The notes under the pieces are model-generated. The model searched no databases. It saw only the letters and a list, made by a program, of their open reading frames with translations, and was not told where the DNA came from. A stretch of DNA of 64,000 nucleotides from Alteromonas portus (GTDB lineage Bacteria > Pseudomonadota > Gammaproteobacteria > Enterobacterales > Alteromonadaceae), in assembly GCF_005117025.1 (NCBI RefSeq), contig NZ_SWCO01000005.1:186001-250000 (forward strand), in the 5' to 3' direction. The position numbers were made by a program, and so were the translations under genes. Shown here one piece after another: positions 47,050-55,017 of the stretch; the stretch's first letter is position 1; every line of letters begins with the position of its first letter.

Positions 47050-48249
47050 ATGAAAGATTGGCAAACAGCGCTAGCTGAGATTAAACGGGGCGTTGATGAA
47101 ATACTCCCCGAAGAGGATTTAATTGAAAAACTAAAATCCGGCAAAACCCTAACCATCAAAGCGGGTTTTGATCCAACTGCGCCTGATCTGCATCTTGGTC
47201 ACACTGTGTTGATCAACAAGTTGCGTACATTCCAGCAACTAGGCCACAAAGTTGTTTTTCTTATTGGCGATTTTACTGGCCTAATTGGCGATCCTACAGG
47301 TAAAAATGTAACACGCAAGCCTTTAAGTAAAGAACAGGTATTAGATAACGCAAAAACGTATCAAGAACAGGTCTTCAAGATCCTTGATGAAGATAAAACA
47401 GAAATACGTTTTAACTCAGAATGGATGGATGGCCTTGGCGCTGCAGGCATGATTAAACTTGCGGCAAGCCAGACCGTTGCCCGCATGCTAGAGCGTGACG
47501 ACTTCAAAAAGCGTTATAACAACGGCCAGCCAATCGCTATTCATGAGTTCCTGTATCCGTTAGTCCAAGGTTGGGATTCTGTTGCACTAGAGTCAGATGT
47601 TGAATTAGGTGGTACAGATCAGCGATTTAACTTGCTAATGGGTCGTGAGCTTCAAAAAGAGCAAGGCCAAAAGCAGCAATCTATAGTGATGGTACCGCTT
47701 CTTGAAGGTCTAGATGGCGTTCAGAAGATGTCTAAGTCTTTAAACAACTACATTGGTATTACAGACGCGCCAAACGACATGTTTGGTAAAGTGATGTCTA
47801 TTTCTGATGATTTGATGTGGCGTTACTACGACCTTCTAAGTTTCCGTCCGCTAGAAGAGATTGCAGAGCTTAAAACTCGCGTTGCTAACGGTGAAAACCC
47901 GCGTGATATTAAAATCATGTTGGCGAAAGAAATCATTGCACGCTTTCATGACGATGCAGCGGCAGAAGGCGCGCATCAGGACTTTATTCAACGTTTCCAG
48001 AAAAATGCCATTCCGGATGACATGCCCGAGCTTGAAATTGCATTAAGCGATGAAGGTATTGCCATTGGTAACTTGCTGAAAGAAGCTAACCTTGTAGGTT
48101 CGACTTCAGATGCTATGCGCATGATTAAGCAAGGCGCAGTTAAAATTAACGGTGATAAAGTGGAAGATACTCGTTTAGTTATCACCGAAAAAGGTGAAAA
48201 CGTGTATCAGGTGGGCAAACGCAAGTTTGCGCGTATTACGCTAGCCTAA
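47050..48249 (+). CDS. tyrS: Tyrosyl-tRNA synthetase
   Basis: A 399-residue class I aminoacyl-tRNA synthetase. The HIGH motif is HLGHT in [23 protein letters not shown] is [10 protein letters not shown], and a C-terminal S4 RNA-binding domain follows ([17 protein letters not shown] region). It belongs to the shorter subfamily found in Pseudomonas and Haemophilus and not the E. coli TyrS type. No T-box or other leader is evident in the upstream 272-bp gap. It ends in a strong terminator. Confidence 0.97.
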   Translation: MKDWQTALAEIKRGVDEILPEEDLIEKLKSGKTLTIKAGFDPTAPDLHLGHTVLINKLRTFQQLGHKVVFLIGDFTGLIGDPTGKNVTRKPLSKEQVLDNAKTYQEQVFKILDEDKTEIRFNSEWMDGLGAAGMIKLAASQTVARMLERDDFKKRYNNGQPIAIHEFLYPLVQGWDSVALESDVELGGTDQRFNLLMGRELQKEQGQKQQSIVMVPLLEGLDGVQKMSKSLNNYIGITDAPNDMFGKVMSISDDLMWRYYDLLSFRPLEEIAELKTRVANGENPRDIKIMLAKEIIARFHDDAAAEGAHQDFIQRFQKNAIPDDMPELEIALSDEGIAIGNLLKEANLVGSTSDAMRMIKQGAVKINGDKVEDTRLVITEKGENVYQVGKRKFARITLA

Positions 48250-48269
48250 TGTTTTTCTAATATTTTTTG

Positions 48270-48300
48270 AAAGCCCGCTCATTGAAGCGGGCTTTTTTTT
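48270..48300 (+). terminator. tyrS terminator
   Basis: AAAGCCCGC and GCGGGCTTT pair (9 bp, 8-nt loop) and are followed by eight T, 21 bp after the stop codon. Confidence 0.92.
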
Positions 48301-48483
48301 GCCTTAAATATCTCGTTCAAGAAAGGGCGATCTTTCTAAAAAAAGGATTTTTTGCTGATATGCAACAGCGTTGTAATTCCCGTTTGGGCGTGAGGGATTT
48401 GCTTTTTTGGGTTTAATTGATTGATTTAATTGGATATTTAAATTTCTTCACTTTTTTTAAAAAAAGTTTGTCAGGTTTTTGTC

Positions 48484-48630
48484 ATAGCCATCGTCTATAG
48501 GGGAAAAGTTAAACAATAATCCCAACTGTACGATGAGCAGTTTACGCGTAGCAGCCGGGGTGAAATTCCAAAGATACTTAGGTCAACGGACCTCTAAATA
48601 AACGCTTACGCAATGCAAAAGGATAATGTG
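48484..48630 (+). other. Candidate structured leader upstream of the ECF locus
   Basis: The 381-bp gap after tyrS has an AT-rich part (with the 18-bp palindrome ACTTTTTTTAAAAAAAGT at 48450-48467) and then a more structured, less AT-rich stretch. Here AACTG/CAGTT (48524-48542) and AGGTC-AACG-GACCT (48580-48593) form local hairpins, and GCGTA (48546-48550) can pair with TACGC (48607-48611) to close the domain just before the ribosome site. This resembles a regulatory leader but no known riboswitch fits. Confidence 0.35.
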
Positions 48631-49338
48631 ATGACAACTGTAACTACAACCCGTGCAACATACCAACAAGTTAACCAAAGTCTTCCAGCTAAAGAAGCGC
48701 TTACATGGCTTAAAGAGGGCTGGCAGCTTTTTGCAAAAGCGCCATTTAAACTATTAGGGCTCTCATTTGCTACGCTACTTACTGCTGGCCTCATGCAGGC
48801 TTTGGCAGGTCCTGTAGGTTTAGGGATATCTAAATGGGTAAGCCCGCTTTTAGCCACAGTAATGTGGTTGGCCATTGCTAATTTAGCGGTAAAAGGCAAG
48901 GTAAGCTTAACGGGAGGAACCGTACGTTCATGGGCAAACATTGCTCTTTGGAGTTTAACCGGCCCGTTGATCGCATGGATCCAGTTTCAAATTGGCGCTA
49001 TGTTAATGGGAGCAGAACCAGTAGCGGCATTAGCAAGCGGTAATGTGGTAGACGTACCGGCGTGGAAAGTAAGTCTAATGATGGGCTCGGCAACACCAAT
49101 AAACCTACTGCTTTTATTTGTACCTATGTTGCTTATCTTAAAGCATCGTTCACTTTCAGCGTCATTTTCAAATAGTATTGCTACTGTAGCGGGAGCTTAT
49201 AAGCCAATGTTGGTAATAGGTGCCATGATTTTCTTAACAGTTGCACTTGCACCTTATACCTTCGCCCTGTCGGGGTTAGTGTTCGGCCCTGTTGTTTCTT
49301 GTGTGTGCTTTATTGCTTACCAACGTTTGTTTCGCTAA
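48631..49338 (+). CDS. BPSS1780-like multi-pass membrane protein
   Basis: A 235-residue inner-membrane protein with about six hydrophobic helices, resembling the BPSS1780 family of unknown function. The N-terminal soluble part (EALTWLKEGWQLFAKAP) is an amphipathic helix ending in the family's W..F...P pattern. AAGGA lies 7 bp before the ATG at 48631. It precedes an ECF sigma factor by 65 bp on the same strand and may be co-transcribed, which would put it in the sigma factor's sensory circuit (inference). Confidence 0.75.
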   Translation: MTTVTTTRATYQQVNQSLPAKEALTWLKEGWQLFAKAPFKLLGLSFATLLTAGLMQALAGPVGLGISKWVSPLLATVMWLAIANLAVKGKVSLTGGTVRSWANIALWSLTGPLIAWIQFQIGAMLMGAEPVAALASGNVVDVPAWKVSLMMGSATPINLLLLFVPMLLILKHRSLSASFSNSIATVAGAYKPMLVIGAMIFLTVALAPYTFALSGLVFGPVVSCVCFIAYQRLFR

Positions 49339-49403
49339 TCGACAACAAAAAAGTTACCAGCTATTTAATGCGTGGAATTAATAAGAATAAAAATGGAATT
49401 GCA

Positions 49404-49931
49404 GTGAAAGAAACCATTCAAATAGAAAAACTGCTTAGTGAATACGCGCCGCTTATGGCGCGTATTGCCGCAACGTTTGAGGCCAATAAATCACTTCAAG
49501 ATGAACTGATACAAGAAATGTCACTGGCGGTCTGGCGTGCCTTTGATGGAGCTTCGAAAGGTAGTGATAAGGGCTTTCGCGGTGAGGCGAGTGTGAAAAC
49601 CTTTGTGGCCAAAATTGCGCATAACAAGGCGGTAGACCACGTAATTAAAGAGCAGCGACGCAAAGAGTTCACACACGACGGAGAATTTGACCCCTCTAAT
49701 GCAGCGGGCGCCGGTTCATCTCGTGATGCGACCTTGCAAGAGAATGCGATGGATCTTATGACAGGCTTACGTCAGCTAGAAATAAAGTACAGACAGGTAC
49801 TTTCTATGATGCTAGAGGGGTTCAGTCAGATAGAAATAGCCAATATGTTGGGCATCAACGAGGGCGCTGTCGCCAAGCGAATAGATCGAGCCCGCCAACA
49901 GCTTACTCAGGTAATGGAGCAGCAGCCATGA
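49404..49931 (+). CDS. ECF-type RNA polymerase sigma factor
   Basis: About 175 residues. Region 2 (ELIQEMSLAVWRAFDG, then TFVAKIAHNKAVDHVIKEQ) and region 4 (YRQVLSMMLEGFSQIEIAN, then LGINEGAVAKRIDRARQQL) are clear; the linker is acidic and Gly/Ser-rich. I prefer a GTG at 49404 (GGA 7 bp upstream); in-frame ATGs upstream have no ribosome site. The next gene overlaps by ATGA, the usual arrangement with an anti-sigma factor, but that protein has no classical anti-sigma domain. The target promoter is unknown. Confidence 0.88.
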   Translation: MKETIQIEKLLSEYAPLMARIAATFEANKSLQDELIQEMSLAVWRAFDGASKGSDKGFRGEASVKTFVAKIAHNKAVDHVIKEQRRKEFTHDGEFDPSNAAGAGSSRDATLQENAMDLMTGLRQLEIKYRQVLSMMLEGFSQIEIANMLGINEGAVAKRIDRARQQLTQVMEQQP

Positions 49932-50053
49932 GCGACAACAAAAAAGCCATGAGCGAAAACGAAAAAGTGATTAGCGAAGATAAAGAAGCCATTAGCGAAG
50001 ATAAAAAAGCCATTAGCGAGGATAAAAAACTCGTTAGCGAATACAGAGAAGGT
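49928..50053 (+). repeat. six 21-bp tandem repeats starting at the start codon
   Basis: Six consecutive 21-bp units read in frame as MSDNKKA, MSENEKV, ISEDKEA, ISEDKKA, ISEDKKL and VSEYREG. Units 3-5 are nearly identical in DNA, units 1, 2 and 6 more diverged; the start codon is the first codon of unit 1. Copy number could vary between strains without shifting the frame. Confidence 0.8.
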
Positions 50054-50659
50054 GTGCGTGACCAAGAATCAGATACTAGCGCCAACAGCCCGCAAATGAG
50101 CGAGTTAGATAAGCAATTTTCACAGTGGCAAAGTGCCTATAAGGATGCAACCCCTTCGGTAGATACAGGTTCACTGATTAAAGAAATCAAAAGCGCGAGG
50201 TTTAAACTAAAACTAAAAGGTGCCGTTGATTTGCTACTCGGGCTTGCGGTTTCAGTGTGGTGTTTGACTTTGGTATTGTTTGAGCCGCTCTCCACGTACC
50301 AACTTTTGCTATTCACTGCACTGGCGCCTATCCCCGCCGCTTTTGGGGTATGGGGATATCGGGTAAGACAAAAACAGTGGAAAGCTCAAACGTTAGATGT
50401 GCATTCGATGCTGTCATTTAAACAAACCCAGCTACAGCAGCAGTTACATTACTGGAAAATTAGTCTTTATGGGTGTGCAGTACTTTGGTGTGGGTTATTT
50501 GTATTAGCCATTTTCAACGTAGTCATGTTCAACGCCTATACTCTGTGGGGCACGCAGCTGGTGATAAACAGCGTGGTCGTCTATATCGTATACCGCAGGT
50601 ACAAAAAGCTAAACGCCGATTTGCCGTCGGCGCTAAAGAAAATAGAAGATATGAAATAG
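49928..50659 (+). CDS. Membrane protein with N-terminal heptad repeat, candidate anti-sigma factor
   Basis: A 243-residue protein coupled to the ECF sigma gene by an ATGA overlap. Residues 1-42 are six tandem 7-residue units (consensus I-S-E-D-K-K-A), hydrophilic except at unit ends, probably helical. A soluble part follows (about 43-95, with LDKQFSQWQSAYKDATPS), then four hydrophobic helices in two pairs (about 97-140 and 175-220) and a basic C-terminal tail. By position it is the likely membrane-bound regulator of the sigma factor, but no ZAS or RsgI-type anti-sigma domain is seen. Function is inferred from context only. Confidence 0.7.
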   Translation: MSDNKKAMSENEKVISEDKEAISEDKKAISEDKKLVSEYREGVRDQESDTSANSPQMSELDKQFSQWQSAYKDATPSVDTGSLIKEIKSARFKLKLKGAVDLLLGLAVSVWCLTLVLFEPLSTYQLLLFTALAPIPAAFGVWGYRVRQKQWKAQTLDVHSMLSFKQTQLQQQLHYWKISLYGCAVLWCGLFVLAIFNVVMFNAYTLWGTQLVINSVVVYIVYRRYKKLNADLPSALKKIEDMK

Positions 50660-50674
50660 CTGAAACTGATAGTG

Positions 50675-51028
50675 TTATAATTCCAGCATTGGTACGAAGC
50701 CCCCGTAAATAAGGCGTTTACCGTCGAAAGGCATGGGGTTTTCGTTATCCTGCATACGTGGATCTTCCATTACTTTTTTCCACGCAGTATCGCGTACTTC
50801 TTTTGATGGCCAGAACGCGATAGAAAACACCACGGTTTCATTTTCTTTGGCTTTTACCGCTAAAGGAAACGACGTTACTTCTCCGTCGGGGACATCGTCA
50901 CCCCAGGCTTCGAGTATTTTAGTCGCGCCATATTCTTTAAAGATATCGCCAGCAAGCTTGGCGTGTTCAATGTATAACGCTTTATTTTCAGTGGGAACGG
51001 CTACAGCAAAGGCATCGATGTATGACAT
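50675..51028 (-). CDS. DUF1428 family protein
   Basis: A 117-residue cytosolic protein of the DUF1428 (YbaA-like) group, a dimeric alpha/beta-barrel-like fold. It shows the typical opening YIDAFAVAVPTENKALYIEH, a Trp-Gly-Asp (EAWGDDVPDG) segment and the ending FDGKRLIYGGFVP. Reaction unknown. It is convergent with the membrane protein gene 15 bp away; no strong terminator is visible in that short gap. Confidence 0.9.
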   Translation of the reverse strand: MSYIDAFAVAVPTENKALYIEHAKLAGDIFKEYGATKILEAWGDDVPDGEVTSFPLAVKAKENETVVFSIAFWPSKEVRDTAWKKVMEDPRMQDNENPMPFDGKRLIYGGFVPMLEL

Positions 51029-51125
51029 GAGGTAACTCCGTCAAAGAGGTGAAACCTAAGATAGCCTAAATTATATACAGAATGCAATGCTTAACATGGT
51101 CTGCAACAAGAAAATATCAACTTGG

Positions 51126-52484
51126 TTATCGCTCTGCAATTTTCGCCCATTGGTATAAGCTATGCAGCGCAAGCCTTCTCGCTTTTGCAAAAGGGTAGGT
51201 TTTAAGCGGCGAGCGATAGAGGGGAAGGGATAAATCAATATCACTAGTCCCCATCATACGTTGAGCCAGTCGTTGCCCGGCGAAGGCAGCAAAGGAAACA
51301 CCTGAGCCGCAGTATCCCATGGCATAGCCTATATTTCCTCTAAAGCGGCTTGCATTGTTGCCGCTAGGCTGATCGTCGACGAAAATTCGCGGCATACTGT
51401 CTAGCGAAACGCTAACCCAACCACTCCAAAAATAATCCATAGTAATACCGCTAAGCGAAGGAAAGCTATTTAGCATTGCGCGATATAGGCGCTGTTTCTC
51501 AGAAGCTCTATTGGCATCTTTCCCTTGTACGGCACCACGGCCACCAAACAATAACCGGCCATCTGGCAGTACACGGTAGTAGTATTTCATCATGCGTGTA
51601 TCCATAAAGCTCATCGGCGTTGTTAAACCTGATCGCTCGCGCTGTTCATGGCTCATAGGAGCAGTGACAAAAATGCTCGATTGTACCGGAAACTGTTTAT
51701 GGTCCACGCTGTCGTGAAAGCGTTTAGGTGTATAAGCGTTAGTGGCAATAAGTATATGTTTGGCCGATACAGAACCGCTTGGAGTGGTAACTAGATATCC
51801 TTTGTTGCTTTTTTCGATTCGAATAGCCGGCGAGTCGAAGAAAAGCGTGGCGCCAAGTTCCTTTGCTACCCTTGCATATTCGCTTACTAATTTTAGTGGG
51901 TGTAAACACGCGCCTTTTAACTCCACACCACCGTGAGTGCCCTCAATATTTAAGCGCGCAGTTAATTCTGTTTTACTAAGCAAAGTGCTAGGTACATTGA
52001 AATGAGTAGCAAGGTGCTTCGCACTGGCGCAAAGCTGCTTGGCTTGTTTAAGGTTATGAGCCAGCTTTAAATAGGGGCCTTCCACTACATCAACCTGCAT
52101 ATTAAAGTCAGCAATACGTTGTTTAAGAAGGTGTACTGCTCCATCAAACTCGCCTTGCATAGCCTTTGCAATACCACGCCCCCATTTGTCTTCTATGGCA
52201 CTTAAGCTCAGTCGACCACTACCTGAGAGGATAAAACCACCATTACGGCCTGCACAGCCAAACCCGAGTGAATTTGCATCAAGTAACGTAACGTCTTGCT
52301 TAGCTTGAGCAAGCGTGATTGCAGCGGATAGGCCCGTATAGCCACCACCTATAACGAGGTATTCGGAATTAACCTTTTTGTTCAACGGCGGTAGTGTAGG
52401 CACTTTGTGTGTAGCGTGCCAGTAACTGTCGGGCGCAGGCAACATTGATGAAACGCCGCGGGAAATAAGGGGGTCGTAGATCAT
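51126..52484 (-). CDS. FAD-dependent amine/amino-acid oxidase (PuuB-like)
   Basis: A 452-residue DAO-superfamily flavoenzyme resembling gamma-glutamylputrescine oxidase. The N-terminal dinucleotide motif is YLVIGGGYTGLSAAITL (about 43-59), followed by GCAGRNGGFILSGSG, and a substrate domain with MKYYYRVLPDGRLLFGG and GYAMGYCGSGVSFA at the C-terminal flavin contact. It is the last gene of a probable three-gene unit (DUF2721, GNAT, this one; gap to GNAT 29 bp). The natural substrate is unknown; no polyamine genes are adjacent. Confidence 0.87.
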   Translation of the reverse strand: MIYDPLISRGVSSMLPAPDSYWHATHKVPTLPPLNKKVNSEYLVIGGGYTGLSAAITLAQAKQDVTLLDANSLGFGCAGRNGGFILSGSGRLSLSAIEDKWGRGIAKAMQGEFDGAVHLLKQRIADFNMQVDVVEGPYLKLAHNLKQAKQLCASAKHLATHFNVPSTLLSKTELTARLNIEGTHGGVELKGACLHPLKLVSEYARVAKELGATLFFDSPAIRIEKSNKGYLVTTPSGSVSAKHILIATNAYTPKRFHDSVDHKQFPVQSSIFVTAPMSHEQRERSGLTTPMSFMDTRMMKYYYRVLPDGRLLFGGRGAVQGKDANRASEKQRLYRAMLNSFPSLSGITMDYFWSGWVSVSLDSMPRIFVDDQPSGNNASRFRGNIGYAMGYCGSGVSFAAFAGQRLAQRMMGTSDIDLSLPLYRSPLKTYPFAKARRLALHSLYQWAKIAER

Positions 52485-52513
52485 AGACTAAAACGTTGTG
52501 CAGTAAAGTATGC

Positions 52514-53110
52514 TTAAAATTGAAGTAGCATTTCTGCTCCTTCACATTCGCAAAAACCGTGGCAAACAGGGCAGTCGTAGCCTTCGTGAATAGAAGCGTA
52601 GCGCCACTTATTAGGGTGCTTTTTGATAAGCTGCCCGCCATTTTTTGTGAAATACTTAAATGCGCTGTTACCAGGGCTTGCCAACCAAATATGTGCTAAA
52701 CCTGCTTCTGCACCTTGAGCTTGCGCACACTTTATAGACTTGCGTAATAGCGCACTGCCAATTCCACAACCCTGCATGGCGGGGTCTACAGTGTTGCATT
52801 TGAAATAACATACGGTATTTGACTCTACGGGCCAAAGAGTAGGCGTACACCACTCATCGGTTTGCCACTGCGTATGTGCAAAGGTAAGCCTGAAACCCAC
52901 CACTTTATTTTTGTATAGTGCTACCCAGCTAGCATTAGTATTTCCAACAAAACTTTTGGTGTAGTAATCGGCGAGCAACGCATCGGTCAGGTAGTTGTCT
53001 CCGTGCACTAGGTTACCAAGAGAAATAACGCCAGCAAAAAACTCAGGCGCTAACGGCTCGTAGTAAATGTCACTCTGAATTATGTGGCTCAGATGGTTAG
53101 AGGGTTTCAT
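52514..53110 (-). CDS. GNAT N-acetyltransferase with Cys-rich tail
   Basis: A 198-residue GNAT-fold acyltransferase. The acetyl-CoA-binding motif A is VDPAMQGCGIGSALLRKSI, preceded by the beta-4 strand TVCYFKCNT. The C-terminus adds a Cys/His cluster (YDCPVCHGFCECEGAEML: four Cys and one His in 13 residues) that looks like a small metal-binding element, unusual for simple GNATs. Its start overlaps the DUF2721 gene by ATGA and it precedes the FAD oxidase by 29 bp, so it may act on the same amine (inference). Confidence 0.83.
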   Translation of the reverse strand: MKPSNHLSHIIQSDIYYEPLAPEFFAGVISLGNLVHGDNYLTDALLADYYTKSFVGNTNASWVALYKNKVVGFRLTFAHTQWQTDEWCTPTLWPVESNTVCYFKCNTVDPAMQGCGIGSALLRKSIKCAQAQGAEAGLAHIWLASPGNSAFKYFTKNGGQLIKKHPNKWRYASIHEGYDCPVCHGFCECEGAEMLLQF

Positions 53111-53508
53111 ACTTTTTCTTTTTGTGGAGCGTTTTTCATTCCGTCAAGGTGTACATCTAATGCTTCCACAGAAATCAAAATTTCTCTTACCGACATCCAT
53201 AGTGAATATAGTAGCGACACTAAGCTTGCAGCGAATACCCAGTTGCCTACTTGTTGATAGGTAAGGTAAATCGCCAGCATAGATACCACGCACAGAAAAA
53301 AGCTGCCCACACCCGCTATTTGCATGCGCTTAATAAGCTGAATACGCAATCGAAGATTTTTTATTTGTGCTTGCGTATTGTCGTCCTTTTCTTCTTTCGA
53401 AAAGTTTCTGATGATAGTTGCAAGAGTTAAAAAGCGATTGGTATAGGCTAAAAGCAATAAAGAAATTGCCGGAAACAACATGGCAGGGGTAGCGATATCT
53501 ATTTTCAT
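53107..53508 (-). CDS. DUF2721 membrane protein
   Basis: About 133 residues with one N-terminal hydrophobic stretch (ATPAMLFPAISLLLLAYTNRF) and a pair near the centre (VGSFFLCVVSMLAIYL, VFAASLVSLLYSLW), matching the DUF2721 family of small membrane proteins. It starts at the ATG 53508; no strong ribosome site is seen. It overlaps the GNAT gene by ATGA. Function unknown. Confidence 0.85.
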   Translation of the reverse strand: MKIDIATPAMLFPAISLLLLAYTNRFLTLATIIRNFSKEEKDDNTQAQIKNLRLRIQLIKRMQIAGVGSFFLCVVSMLAIYLTYQQVGNWVFAASLVSLLYSLWMSVREILISVEALDVHLDGMKNAPQKEKV

Positions 53509-53642
53509 AGGAGGTTCATGCAATTGTCGAATACAAAGAGTGTATCACAGGGGATCATTTACACACAGTAATCAGCCAAGGGGCAACAACACAGTAAAAC
53601 TTGTTCAGCGGAAGGTACAAAAAAACTAGCTGAAGATCACAG

Positions 53643-54047
53643 CTACATTCTGTCAACTGTCATGCCGGCGGCGCTCCAACCTAACATATCACCTTCTAAG
53701 TGCATGACTTCAGAAAAGTCGAGCTCTTCCAATACTTTCATAGCCAATTTTGCTCGCCTGCCAGAGCGGCAATAAATTATAATAGGCTTGTTTTTGTGAT
53801 CTTCTAAATCGCTAAGGTAATCATTGATGTTTTCATGGGGCATATTGACTGCACCGGGAATATGACCATCGGCGAACTCTTCGGGGGAGCGGACGTCAAT
53901 AAGCAGCCAATCGTTATTCGCGACTCGTTCAATAAGATAAGGGGAAGCTGCGACCGAGGCTTGCGCAGTCGCTTTTGCCGTGCACTGAAGCGACACAAAT
54001 AATGCAATACTGACAACAACTAGAAAACCCGCAACAACAATCCGCAT
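53643..54047 (-). CDS. Exported rhodanese-domain protein
   Basis: A 134-residue protein with an N-terminal signal or anchor (VVAGFLVVVSIALFVSL) and one rhodanese domain (about 35-130). The active-site loop is IIYCRSGRRA with the catalytic Cys; LIDVRSPEEFADGHIPGAVN is the CH2A-type motif. It should handle sulphane sulphur or act as a thiol redox protein in the periplasm. No partner gene is evident. Confidence 0.9.
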   Translation of the reverse strand: MRIVVAGFLVVVSIALFVSLQCTAKATAQASVAASPYLIERVANNDWLLIDVRSPEEFADGHIPGAVNMPHENINDYLSDLEDHKNKPIIIYCRSGRRAKLAMKVLEELDFSEVMHLEGDMLGWSAAGMTVDRM

Positions 54048-54106
54048 GAAATGGTGCTCTTACCTTCTTATCGATATTTTAAACTTAAGTATAACGCTTA
54101 TGCGTT

Positions 54107-55003
54107 TTATTTAATACCTTCACATAGCGATTTTAGTTCATTTATTAATCGCAGCGAAAAACGGCTTGTTACGTCGGGATTGACAACAACGAGAGGCGCA
54201 TCAAGGAAATTCCGATGTTCACGCCAGAATATGTCTAGTTCTTGGTGCGAGCTTTTAGATGCCGCAATAAGTGCATGCGGTTGTCGGATAAGTACTTCTT
54301 TAATTGAGACTTGAGGATAGTCTACGGGACTATCTGAAAATAGAGTCTGTGCACCACAAATATTTAAAAGCTTGTTGCCCCATGCATTAGGGCCGATTGT
54401 CATTAGTGGAGCTGTCCATGAATAGTAAAAAACCGGTTTCAATGGGCGACTATCATATTCGCGTTTAAGCGCGTTTAAGTCGTCGAGAAAGTCATTGGTG
54501 AGCTGGGTGGCTTGTTTTTGCGTGTTGGTAAGAGCACCAAGCCTTTTTATTTCACTCGCAATATCTGAAATCTTTTCAACTTTACTCTTAAATACGCGAA
54601 GCCCCATTGAAGCAAGTTTATGGATATCTTGCGGTTTGTTGCCACCTTCCCAAGCCAAGATTAGATCCGGTTCTAATGCCACTATTGCAGCAATATCAGC
54701 CCCTTGGAAATCAGCGACGCGCTCAATACTTTTCGCTGCTTCAGGGTAATCGCTATAGTCGCTGACGCCTACAAGGTTGGAACCTAAACCTAAACTAAAT
54801 ACCCACTCGGTTAAATGAGGAGCAAGGCTGACTATTTTTAGTTCGCTAGGGGGCGCTTCTGAGCGTGATGGCGGGATAGACGCTATGTCGGCGGAGTCAA
54901 CTAGATCTGCGTTTGTCTGCTGCAGTGTGTCGGTATCTGACGCTGAATCAGCGAGCGTAAGAAGAGGCAAATAGCAAAAAAATACAATGATTAAGGTTTT
55001 CAT
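54107..55003 (-). CDS. btuF: Periplasmic cobalamin-binding protein BtuF
   Basis: About 298 residues. Signal peptide MKTLIIVFFCYLPLLTLADS, a Ser/Asp-rich linker, then a type III (BtuF) binding-protein domain (about 50-295) with LAPHLTEWVFSLG, VGVSDYSDYPEAAK and LEPDLILAWEGGN near the ligand side. It would bind vitamin B12 or a corrinoid for an ABC importer (BtuCD not in this window). The ATG at 55003 (AAGGAA about 10 bp upstream) makes a better signal peptide than the ATGA-overlapping ATG at 55021. It is the last gene of mtnN-cbiB-btuF. Confidence 0.88.
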   Translation of the reverse strand: MKTLIIVFFCYLPLLTLADSASDTDTLQQTNADLVDSADIASIPPSRSEAPPSELKIVSLAPHLTEWVFSLGLGSNLVGVSDYSDYPEAAKSIERVADFQGADIAAIVALEPDLILAWEGGNKPQDIHKLASMGLRVFKSKVEKISDIASEIKRLGALTNTQKQATQLTNDFLDDLNALKREYDSRPLKPVFYYSWTAPLMTIGPNAWGNKLLNICGAQTLFSDSPVDYPQVSIKEVLIRQPHALIAASKSSHQELDIFWREHRNFLDAPLVVVNPDVTSRFSLRLINELKSLCEGIK

Positions 55004-55017
55004 TAGGCCAACTTCCT

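Noticed and set aside
48548-48575. Resemblance to the FMN riboswitch core (GGGGTGAAATTCC)
   Set aside because: Only this short stretch matches; the flanking conserved blocks of the FMN element (the leading GGGCAGGGT part and the ACCGGCGGT part) are absent, and the downstream gene is not a riboflavin gene.
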